Assembly: GCA_041917855.1 (NCBI GenBank)
Contig: JAYRWT010000104.1
Coordinates: 1 to 7,100, forward strand
Length of the DNA stretch: 7,100 bases
Reading direction: 5' to 3'
From: CALBLZ01 sp041917855
Lineage (GTDB): Bacteria; Patescibacteriota; UBA1384; CAILIB01
The translations under genes and the position numbers were made by a program. How positions within the stretch are numbered: position 1 is the stretch's first letter; each line of letters starts with the position of its first letter. Positions 1 to 6,500 of the stretch are shown piece after piece. Below the pieces are notes generated by a model that was given only the letters and a program-made list of their open reading frames with translations, did not search any database and was not told the origin of the DNA.

Positions 1-1
1 G

Positions 2-1213
2 CAGGTGCCGATTTTGGTTGCTATCAACAAGATTGACAAGCCTGCTGCAGACATAGAGCGCGTAAAGGCTCAGCTTGCAGAGCATGATCTCACTCCCGAA
101 GAGTGGGGTGGTAAGACGGTGATTGTGCCAGTATCAGCCGCTCAAAAGCTAGGCATCGATGATTTGCTAGAAATGATTTTACTCACCACAGACATTCGGG
201 AGTTCAAGGCAAATTACGATGCACCAGCCGTTGGTATTGTTGTAGAGTCTCAGCTACGTCCAGGTATTGGTCCAGTTGCTACCGTTCTCGTCCAGAACGG
301 TTCAATCAAGGTAGGAGATTACATTGCGATTGGTGGTGTGTACGGTCGTGTACGCACGCTTACTGATCACCGTGGTAAAAAAATCGAGATTGCTACGCCA
401 AGCATGCCTGCCTCAGTCAGCGGTCTTTCGGGCTTGCCAGATTTTGGTGACCAACTCGCTGTATGCGCTACAGAAAAAGATGCGCGAGAAGCAGCGACCC
501 AGCATGTACGTAGTCAAACTGCAAAGCGCGCTACCGGCTCAGCCCGTGCTGCATTCCAGGTAAGTGCAAGCAAGGAAGGCAATAAGAGCATTATGCACAT
601 AGTGGTAAAGGCCGATACAAACGGATCACTCGAGGCCATTCGCGCAGCTATGGAGCAAATGCGTAACGATGATGTAGAAGTACGTATTGTTGCCGATGGT
701 GTGGGTGAAATTAGCGAAGGCGATATCACCATGGCCAAAACCGCAAGCGCTCTCGTGCTCGGCTTCAATACCCGTATCTCGGCTGCAGTCAAAAGTCTGG
801 CAGATCGCGAAAAAGTCACTGTTTCCTTATACACTGTCATCTACGAGCTCTTTGACGACGTACGCGCCGCACTAGCCGAATTGATGCCAATGGAAGATAT
901 TGAGATTCAAGTTGGTGTACTAAAAGTACTGGCTCGCTTCCATGACAACCGCAAAAACATTGTACTGGGTGGGCAAGTAGAAGAGGGGGTTATTGAACCA
1001 AAGACCGCCTGCCGCATTACTCGAGGTGCTAAGTTAGTAGCAGAAGGTGTGACAATTGTCGTACGCCGGGGTAAGGAGGAGAGTCGGTCAGTTGGCACTG
1101 GCTCGCAATGTGGTGTTGAGTTAGAGCTGCGTAAGCAGGAAGAAGAGCCGAAGGTTGATGATATACTCACACTCTTCCGGGTTACTCAAGAGCGCAAGTC
1201 GCTCGGTCTGTAA
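2..1213 (+). CDS. infB: Translation initiation factor IF2, C-terminal part (5' end outside window)
   Basis: IF2 is the cytoplasmic GTPase that brings formylmethionyl initiator tRNA to the 30S subunit and promotes subunit joining. The reading frame is already open at base 2 and enters the G domain just before the G4 motif NKID (bases 26-37); the G5 motif SAA follows at 134-142. Then come domain II (VESQLRPGIGPVATVLVQNG), the linker helix, domain III (VKADTNGSLEAI; IGF-type motif LGFNTR) and the C1/C2 domains, ending in TAA. About 403 codons are present; G1-G3 and the N-terminal domains are missing because of the window edge, not a mutation. The GTG at base 5 is only an internal valine codon. 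The C2 domain keeps its two cysteines (ACRITRG and SQCGV) but differs from usual IF2 at other tRNA-contacting positions. Identity is certain from motif order. Confidence 0.97.
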   Translation, partial: QVPILVAINKIDKPAADIERVKAQLAEHDLTPEEWGGKTVIVPVSAAQKLGIDDLLEMILLTTDIREFKANYDAPAVGIVVESQLRPGIGPVATVLVQNGSIKVGDYIAIGGVYGRVRTLTDHRGKKIEIATPSMPASVSGLSGLPDFGDQLAVCATEKDAREAATQHVRSQTAKRATGSARAAFQVSASKEGNKSIMHIVVKADTNGSLEAIRAAMEQMRNDDVEVRIVADGVGEISEGDITMAKTASALVLGFNTRISAAVKSLADREKVTVSLYTVIYELFDDVRAALAELMPMEDIEIQVGVLKVLARFHDNRKNIVLGGQVEEGVIEPKTACRITRGAKLVAEGVTIVVRRGKEESRSVGTGSQCGVELELRKQEEEPKVDDILTLFRVTQERKSLGL

Positions 1214-1220
1214 ATCGACC

Positions 1221-1241
1221 ACCAAGGTATTTTAACCTGGT
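1221..1241 (+). terminator. Weak hairpin after infB, possible terminator
   Basis: Arms ACCAAGGT (1221-1228) and ACCTGGT (1235-1241) pair over 7 bp with one bulged A and a 6-base AU-rich loop. The bases after it (TATATGTGTT) are only moderately T-rich, so termination would be inefficient. It lies 7 bases after the infB stop and just before a candidate promoter, which fits a transcription-unit boundary. It could be chance. Confidence 0.3.
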
Positions 1242-1249
1242 ATATGTGT

Positions 1250-1278
1250 TTGCGCTGATGAACAAGTTATGCTAAATT
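1250..1278 (+). promoter_or_regulatory. Candidate promoter for the LysM-M23 gene
   Basis: TTGCGC (1250-1255) is followed after 17 bases by TAAATT (1273-1278), preceded by TG at 1270-1271, giving an extended -10 of the form TGnTAAATT. The expected transcription start is near 1285. This would give a leader of about 57 bases up to the ATT codon at 1342, with a good SD at its end. The hexamers are imperfect, so the call rests on spacing, the TG element and position between genes. Confidence 0.42.
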
Positions 1279-1331
1279 AGTTAGGCAAAAACTCACCGCT
1301 AAAGCGTTCTACGGGCAATAGAGTGCAAGCC

Positions 1332-1344
1332 GGAGGAATACATT
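1332..1344 (+). promoter_or_regulatory. Strong Shine-Dalgarno followed by in-frame ATT (probable non-canonical start)
   Basis: GGAGGA (1332-1337) is a near-perfect SD. Five bases after GGAGG lies ATT (1342-1344), in frame with the LysM-M23 gene, and no stop occurs between it and 2358; the nearest upstream in-frame stop is TAA at 1300-1302. No ATG, GTG or TTG in that frame occurs before 1450, and the TTG at 1450 has no SD. Starting at 1342 would add 36 residues and give a 338-residue protein with a basic cytoplasmic tail in front of its membrane segment. ATT starts are rare but known (infC). Confidence 0.5.
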
Positions 1345-1358
1345 TATACTGCACAATC

Positions 1359-1390
1359 AGAGCCCCCCAGTCCTTTCGGACAACGGCTCT
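1359..1390 (+). other. Two-tier RNA hairpin at start of the LysM-M23 message
   Basis: AGAGCC (1359-1364) pairs with GGCTCT (1385-1390), and inside it GTCC (1370-1373) pairs with GGAC (1378-1381) around the loop TTTC. Internal-loop bases are C-rich on the left and AAC on the right. It begins 15 bases after the candidate ATT start. It may influence initiation, or be chance within coding sequence. The rest of the 1214-1449 stretch shows no other gene. Confidence 0.4.
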
Positions 1391-1449
1391 ACATCAAACT
1401 ACATTCGGCCTACGTTCACGTTAGCCGTTCAATCCGATCACTCCCACGT

Positions 1450-2358
1450 TTGGCAAAAAGCCGCGTGTTTTGGGCAAAGACCTGTGCTTTCTTACTAGGC
1501 CTCGTTGTCTGTATTGCCGTAGGGCAAAAGGTAACCCGCGCAGATCAAGAGCAGCGTTTATCTGATGCAGATCGTGAGCGCGCGCACGTCACACTTGCCA
1601 CTTACCTGAATCCTGAAAGTCTCAAGCCAAACCCAAAGGTTGGCTTTTCTGCCATTGCTTACACAGGTCAATATGTTGGCGGTGCGCAGACGGGAGAGTC
1701 TATCGCAGCTCAGCCAGAGCAGCGGATTCACGTTGTGGCCGTAGGCGAAACGTTAGGTGAAATTGCCGAGCGTTATAACTTGCGCAGTGGCAGTATTGTA
1801 TTAAACAACCAAGCTATTGAGAACGCCGATAGCATTTTCCCAGGTCAAGAGTTGGTTATCCCCGAGCAAGATGCTACGCAAGCCGAGCTCGACAAGGAGC
1901 AGGCGCGCCGCAGCGATATCCGTAAAAAAGCGCAGCAAAAAGCACTGGCAGCGGGTGTTGCAGTTGCCAGAGGGACAGCTAGTAAATCAAGCTTTAAGTT
2001 CCTGACACCTGCAACTTACAAGTACATTTCACAGAGTTACTCTGGGGGTCACCGTGGTATCGACTTTGTAATGGGTCAGGGGACTCCTGTAAAAGCAGTT
2101 GGTAATGGTTGTCTCATTGATGTTGCCAGCGGGTACAACGGTGGCTACGGTAAAATGATAGTGCTTGATTTAGGTAGTGGGTACACCGCGCTCTATGGTC
2201 ACCTTTCTGGTTTTGCAAACTATCGCGCCGGGGATTGTGTAGATGCGGGGACAGTTATTGGATACAGCGGAAATACAGGGCACTCAACTGGCCCCCACCT
2301 TCACTTTGAAATCCGTCGCAACGGGGTACATATAAACCCAGCCAGCCTGCTTCCATAA
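1450..2358 (+). CDS. Membrane-anchored LysM-M23 metallopeptidase (murein hydrolase type)
   Basis: This is a predicted zinc endopeptidase acting on peptidoglycan peptides outside the membrane. Residues are numbered from the TTG at 1450 (302 aa). Residues 6-25 form one hydrophobic segment after basic residues, so it is either an uncleaved signal anchor or a signal peptide. A LysM peptidoglycan-binding domain spans about 93-139 (VGETLGEIAERYN…NNQAI…IFPGQELVIPE). The M23/LytM domain fills the C-terminal third: HRGID gives zinc ligands H201 and D205, YGHL gives H251, and GPHLHFEI gives H283 and the third ligand H285. All catalytic-site residues are present, so it is probably active. The TTG is the first conventional start, but it has no SD; a better-placed start is the ATT at 1342 (see separate entry). 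It likely has its own promoter and ends in an intrinsic terminator that overlaps its last codons. The exact bond cleaved, and whether the target is the cell's own wall or another's, cannot be told. Confidence 0.93.
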   Translation: MAKSRVFWAKTCAFLLGLVVCIAVGQKVTRADQEQRLSDADRERAHVTLATYLNPESLKPNPKVGFSAIAYTGQYVGGAQTGESIAAQPEQRIHVVAVGETLGEIAERYNLRSGSIVLNNQAIENADSIFPGQELVIPEQDATQAELDKEQARRSDIRKKAQQKALAAGVAVARGTASKSSFKFLTPATYKYISQSYSGGHRGIDFVMGQGTPVKAVGNGCLIDVASGYNGGYGKMIVLDLGSGYTALYGHLSGFANYRAGDCVDAGTVIGYSGNTGHSTGPHLHFEIRRNGVHINPASLLP

Positions 2359-2373
2359 GCAGGCTAGTTTTTT
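2344..2373 (+). terminator. Intrinsic (Rho-independent) terminator of the LysM-M23 gene
   Basis: AGCCTGCTT (2344-2352) pairs perfectly with AAGCAGGCT (2357-2365), a 9-bp stem with loop CCAT, followed by AG and six T (2368-2373). The left arm lies inside the last codons and the stop TAA (2356-2358) spans the loop and right arm, so the coding end and the terminator share sequence. It separates the peptidase gene from obgE. Confidence 0.87.
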
Positions 2374-2383
2374 ACTAGATTTC

Positions 2384-2399
2384 TGGTACGATTACGCGG
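2384..2399 (+). promoter_or_regulatory. Extended -10 promoter for obgE, predicting a leaderless transcript
   Basis: TG at 2384-2385, one base, then TACGAT (2387-2392) make an extended -10. A start seven bases downstream falls on 2399, the G of the obgE GTG. There is no convincing -35 hexamer at 17-bp spacing, and no SD precedes the GTG, which is what a leaderless message would need. The position just after a strong terminator supports a promoter being required here. Confidence 0.5.
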
Positions 2400-3394
2400 T
2401 GTTTATTGACGAAAAAGAATTACTGATCCGGGCTGGTAGGGGTGGCAACGGTGCCGCTCTGTTTCGTCGTGAAAAATATGTTCCTCGCGGTGGGCCAGAT
2501 GGGGGAGATGGAGGCAATGGCGGAAGTATAGTAGTAGTTGCAAAGCATAATCTGCATGCGCTCAACCATCTTGCGCACACTGATCGCATACTGGCTGAAG
2601 ATGGTAAAATCGGCGGCCATGAACGTTCAACGGGTAAAAGTGGCGAAGACACTATTTTAGAGTTACCACTTGGCACAGAGGTGTATATACTTCCAGAAGA
2701 CGGCGAACCCGAGCTGCGTGTTGCGCTTACAGAGGATGAGCAGAAAGTAGTGCTTGCTAAGGGCGGAAGCGGTGGTTGGGGCAACTGGCACTTCAAGTCC
2801 TCAATCCAGCAAGTACCAACACGTGCCAATGCCGGCTTGCCTGGCGAAACTTTTCAAGTTCGACTTGTACTGAAACTCATTGCGGATATTGGACTAGTCG
2901 GCTTACCAAACGCTGGTAAATCTACCCTACTATCCGTGATTACAGCAGCCAGGCCAAAAATTGCAAACTACCCGTTTACAACTCTAGAGCCGCAGCTTGG
3001 TGTTGCTGAAATTACCCGCGGCAAAGAGAAGCAGAGTGTAGTAATTGCTGATTTACCTGGACTGATTGAGGGAGCAGGACAGGGTAAGGGTCTTGGTACT
3101 CAGTTCTTAAAGCATGTGGAGCGCACCAAGAGTATTGTGCACTGTATTGACGCCACAACACCTACAGAAGAAATCGCCGCAACTTATAAAACCATCAGAA
3201 AAGAACTTGAAAGCTGGAGTGAGGTATTGGCTGCTAAACCAGAGCGCGTTGCCCTTACCAAAATTGAGTTAGTAACTGAAAAAGAGCTTAAAGAAAAAAT
3301 GAAGGCAGTGACTAAAGTCACAAAATCGCCAATCTTTGCTATTTCATCGGTCACGCGTAGCGGGCTAGTTGATCTGTTGACAGACCTCACGTAG
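2399..3394 (+). CDS. obgE: Obg/CgtA family GTPase
   Basis: Obg GTPases act in the cytoplasm on 50S subunit maturation and in stress responses. The protein has 331 residues. The glycine-rich Obg fold takes residues 1-158, with family motifs RAGRGGNG, GGPDGGDGGNGG and KGGSGGWGN. The G domain follows: G1 GLPNAGKS (168-175), G2 in NYPFTTLEPQLG, G3 DLPG (218-221). At G4 the expected NKxD reads TKIE (287-290), a departure at both nucleotide-recognising positions. G5 reads ISSVT instead of the usual SA. It ends soon after G5, so the OCT C-terminal domain of some Firmicutes and Actinobacteria is absent, as in many bacteria. The GTG start is chosen because MFIDE matches the usual Obg N-terminus; no SD is present and the -10 element ends six bases upstream, so leaderless initiation is likely. 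The family call is certain; nucleotide specificity is open because of G4. Confidence 0.97.
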   Translation: MFIDEKELLIRAGRGGNGAALFRREKYVPRGGPDGGDGGNGGSIVVVAKHNLHALNHLAHTDRILAEDGKIGGHERSTGKSGEDTILELPLGTEVYILPEDGEPELRVALTEDEQKVVLAKGGSGGWGNWHFKSSIQQVPTRANAGLPGETFQVRLVLKLIADIGLVGLPNAGKSTLLSVITAARPKIANYPFTTLEPQLGVAEITRGKEKQSVVIADLPGLIEGAGQGKGLGTQFLKHVERTKSIVHCIDATTPTEEIAATYKTIRKELESWSEVLAAKPERVALTKIELVTEKELKEKMKAVTKVTKSPIFAISSVTRSGLVDLLTDLT

Positions 3395-3405
3395 TCAGGT
3401 AGTGT
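3377..3405 (+). promoter_or_regulatory. Candidate rpoB promoter inside the end of obgE
   Basis: A consensus -35 TTGACA (3377-3382) lies within the last codons of obgE and is followed after 17 bases by TAGTGT (3400-3405), a poor -10. A start near 3412 would give rpoB a leader of about 92 bases holding all the inverted repeats listed here. The perfect -35 may be a coincidence of the Leu-Thr codons. Confidence 0.33.
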
Positions 3406-3425
3406 GACTAGGCATTACATTCTCT

Positions 3426-3447
3426 CCTAGCCGTTTCTGAAGCTAGG
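3426..3447 (+). other. Hairpin 1 of the rpoB leader
   Basis: CCTAGC (3426-3431) and GCTAGG (3442-3447) are perfect inverted repeats around a 10-base loop. An alternative partner for CCTAG is CTAGG at 3408-3412, so two mutually exclusive hairpins are possible. Its 3' arm touches the next stem directly (3447/3448), allowing stacking. Confidence 0.5.
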
Positions 3448-3497
3448 TCCCTGGGTCACGGTGAGAATGGCATATTTTAGTATCCGTAACCCAGGGA
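3448..3497 (+). repeat. Long inverted repeat burying the rpoB Shine-Dalgarno (hairpin 2)
   Basis: TCCCTGGGTCACGG (3448-3461) pairs with CCGTAACCCAGGGA (3484-3497) at 13 of 14 positions, with one C-A mismatch, around a 22-base AT-rich loop. The right arm includes most of the rpoB SD (AGGGAG, 3493-3498). Read as RNA it would occlude ribosome binding; the following GTTTTC also gives it a weak terminator look. Read as DNA it could be a two-half-site operator flanking the -10-like sequence in the loop. The repeat itself is certain; its role is inferred. Confidence 0.75.
3468..3476 (+). promoter_or_regulatory. Extended -10-like element in the loop between the repeat arms
   Basis: TG (3468-3469), one base, then CATATT (3471-3476) resembles an extended -10 and would start transcription near 3483, giving a short leader with a normal SD. 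No -35 match lies at the right distance. This competes with the upstream TTGACA promoter as the source of rpoB message. Confidence 0.28.
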
Positions 3498-3506
3498 GTT
3501 TTCATG
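3493..3506 (+). promoter_or_regulatory. rpoB ribosome binding site and ATG
   Basis: AGGGAG (3493-3498), five bases, then ATG (3504-3506). The spacing is normal and settles the start over the in-frame ATG at 3522. The SD lies in the right arm of the long inverted repeat. Confidence 0.72.
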
Positions 3507-3524
3507 GCCAAGCCTACCGCCATG
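3503..3524 (+). other. Start-codon hairpin of rpoB (hairpin 3)
   Basis: CATGGC (3503-3508) and GCCATG (3519-3524) are perfect inverted repeats around a 10-base loop; a U-G pair can extend the stem. The start codon is inside the left arm. It follows hairpin 2 by five bases. Two ATG codons in similar contexts would form such a repeat easily, so chance is possible. Confidence 0.45.
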
Positions 3525-6500
3525 GTAGCTGATGCTACTGCTGCGTCTCGTCGTGTGATCGGCGCAGAGGTATTCAGCTATCCTCTGCCAAACCTCATTG
3601 AGGTGCAGACCAAGTCCTACGACTGGTTCCTTTCTGAGGGTATTCGCGAGCTTCTCGATGAAGTTTCGCCGATCGAAGATTTTACCGGTAAAAACCTTGC
3701 ACTGGAGTTCAAGGACTACCAGTTTGAGGCTCCAAAGCTCAACGCTGACGAGGCCCGTGACAAGAACATGACCTTCCGCGCGCAGCTGAAGGTACGTGCT
3801 GTCCTGACCAATCGTGTTACTGGTGAGGTGAAAGAGAACGACGTTTACCTTGGTGAGTTCCCAATGATGACCAAGAACGGAACCTTCATCATCAATGGTG
3901 TAGAGCGTGTGGTTGTTTCACAGATCGTTCGCTCGTACGGCGTTCTTTTCACTGCTGAGCAGGGCGCAGAGCACCCACTCTTTGGTGCAAAACTAATTCC
4001 ATCACGTGGCGCTTGGCTAGAATTTGAAACCAGCTCACGCAACGTGATCTCCGTTAAGGTAGACCGCAAGCGTCGTATTCCAGTAACCACGCTGCTGCGT
4101 GCGCTTGGTTTTGGTACTACCGAGGAAATTCGCGAGCTCTTTAAGGACGTAGATACTGATCCAGAGAACTCATTCATTGAAGCTACTCTAGAAAAAGACC
4201 CAGCCGAAGACCAGGAAGATGGTTTTGTAGAGGTGTACAAGCGTATTCGCCCAGGTGACCTAGCTACCGCCGAGAACGCCCAGGCTTTCCTAGAGGCTCT
4301 ATTCTTCAGCTCGAAGCGTTATGACCTCGGTCATGTAGGCCGCTACAAGTTGAACAAGCGCCTTGGCCTCGATGTAAAGAACACTCGTGATAACCGTGTA
4401 CTTCGTCCGATGGACATCGTAGAGATTGTTAAGGAGATTATTCGTCTTAACTCCACTAAGGGTGCTCAGCCAGATGATATGGACTCACTAATGAACCGTC
4501 GTGTGCGTTCAGTAGGTGAGCTCGTACAGGCTCGTATGCGCGTTGGTATGGTGCGTCTTGAGCGCAACATCCGCGATCGCATGTCTGTTGCAGACCTAGA
4601 CACTGTAACTCCAGCTCAGCTGGTGAACAGCCGTCCGATTGTGGCTGCAATGCAGGAGTTCTTTGCAAGCTCCCAGCTTTCACAGTTCATGAACCAGACC
4701 AACCCAATCGCAGAGCTTGAGCACAAGCGCTGTCTGACTGCTACTGGTCAGGGTGGTTTGTCACGTGAGCGCGCAGGCTTTGAAGTTCGCGACGTACACC
4801 AGAGTCACTACGGCCGTATGTGTCCGATTGAAACCCCAGAAGGTCCAAACATTGGTTTGGTGCAGTACCTTGCCGCATACGCTCAGATAAACGATTACGG
4901 TTTCATTGAAACTCCATACCGCAAGGTAACCAAGAATGCCGCAGGTGAGTCAGTAGTTTCAAGTAAGGACGTTGTCTACCTCGATGCTTCAGAAGAGCTC
5001 AAGTACATTATTGCTCCTGCTTCAGTAACTATCGACAAGTCTGGTAAGATTCTCGACAAGCGAACTCCTGTACGTAAGTACGGTGAGCCAAGCATTGAGC
5101 TCGTCGAAAAGCTTGATTTTATTGACGTTGCTCCAGAACAGGCATTCTCTATCACCACTAACCTGATTCCAGGCCTAGCTAACGACGATGCTGCACGTTC
5201 ATCCATGGGTTCGAACATGCAACGTCAGGCTGTACCTACAATCCGCCCTGCTGCTCCTGTCGTGGGTACCGGCCTCGAAGGTCCTGCCGCTGCTCAGTCT
5301 GGTCACGTAACGCTTGCCGAAGAAGACGGTGAAGTTACCTATGTTTCATCCGAAAAGGTTGTAGTAAAGGGAACAAAGGGCGAGGAGCACCAGTACCTAC
5401 TTTCAAAGTTCATCCGTTCCAACCAGGGAACACTTATCAGTCAGCGTCCAAGCGCTTCTGTTGGTCAGATTGTGAAAAAGGGTGATGTACTGGCTGACTC
5501 ATCAGCTACCGATAATGGTGAGCTGGCTCTTGGTCAAAATGTGCTTGTTGCCTACATGTCTTGGGGTGGCTACAACTACGAAGACGCCATCATTATTTCT
5601 GAGCGCCTGTTGCAGAATGACAACTACACCTCAATTCACATTGAGAAGTACACCTTAGATGTACGCGACACCAAACTTGGACCAGAACAGCTGACCCGCG
5701 ATATTCCAAATGTTGGTGAAGATGCACTCAAAAACCTAGATGACCAGGGTATTATCCGCATCGGTGCTGAGGTTTCGGCTGGCGACATTCTTGTTGGTAA
5801 AATCAGCCCAAAGGGTGAAACCGAGCTTACCGCCGAAGAGCGGCTGCTTCGCGCCGTGTTCGGTGAAAAAGCCAAGGATGTACGTGATAGCTCAATGCGC
5901 CTGCCTCACGGCGAGCGTGGTAAGGTTATTGGTATCAAGATCTTCTCAAAGGAGAACGATGACGAACTTTCAACTGGTGTATTCCAGTCTGTAGAAATCA
6001 CTGTCTCTCAGCTGCGCAAGATCTCTGTAGGTGACAAGCTTGCAGGTCGCCACGGTAACAAGGGTGTTATCTCTATCATCGTGCCTGTAGAAGACATGCC
6101 ATACCTTGAGGACGGTACACCAATCGACATGATCCTGAATCCACTTGGTGTAATTGGTCGTATGAACCTTGGTCAGATTATGGAAACCACCCTTGGTTGG
6201 GCCGCTGCTAAGAAGGGCGAAAAGGTTGCAACTCCAGTATTCGGCAAGGTTACCGATGAAATGCTCCAAGAGGAGCTAAAGAGCGCTAACCTACCACTCG
6301 ACGGCAAGGTTACCCTCTACGACGGTAAGACCGGTGAGGCTTACGATAACCCTGTTACTGTTGGTGTTAATTACATCCTGAAGCTGAGCCATCTTGTTGA
6401 TGACAAGATGCACGCTCGCTCAGTCGGTCCGTACTCAATGATTACGCAGCAGCCACTTGGCGGTAAGGCCCAGATGGGTGGTCAGCGCTTTGGAGAAATG

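Noticed and set aside
514..840. Minus-strand open frame of 108 codons inside infB
   Set aside because: Shadow of a conserved IF2 segment, with no independent support.
1074..1081. SD-like AGGAGGA inside infB
   Set aside because: No start codon at suitable spacing follows it, and the sequence encodes conserved-position IF2 residues Lys-Glu-Glu.
2434..2530. Repeated GG-rich sequence at the start of obgE
   Set aside because: It encodes the normal glycine-rich motifs of the Obg fold, not a DNA repeat.
2392..2829. Minus-strand open frame of 145 codons opposite the start of obgE
   Set aside because: Its Pro/Ser-rich product is the mirror of the Gly-rich Obg fold on the other strand; no SD or family likeness.
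3408..3447. Clustered CTAG tetramers between obgE and rpoB as a special motif
   Set aside because: CTAG also occurs many times in the coding regions here, so the tetramer is not rare in this genome; only the pairing of the arms is kept as a finding.
3845..4240. Minus-strand open frame of 131 codons inside rpoB
   Set aside because: It lies wholly opposite conserved rpoB sequence and shows a Ser/Arg-rich shadow composition.
5970..6269. Minus-strand open frame of 99 codons inside rpoB
   Set aside because: It is opposite the catalytic RHGNKG region, has no recognisable domain and no start signals.
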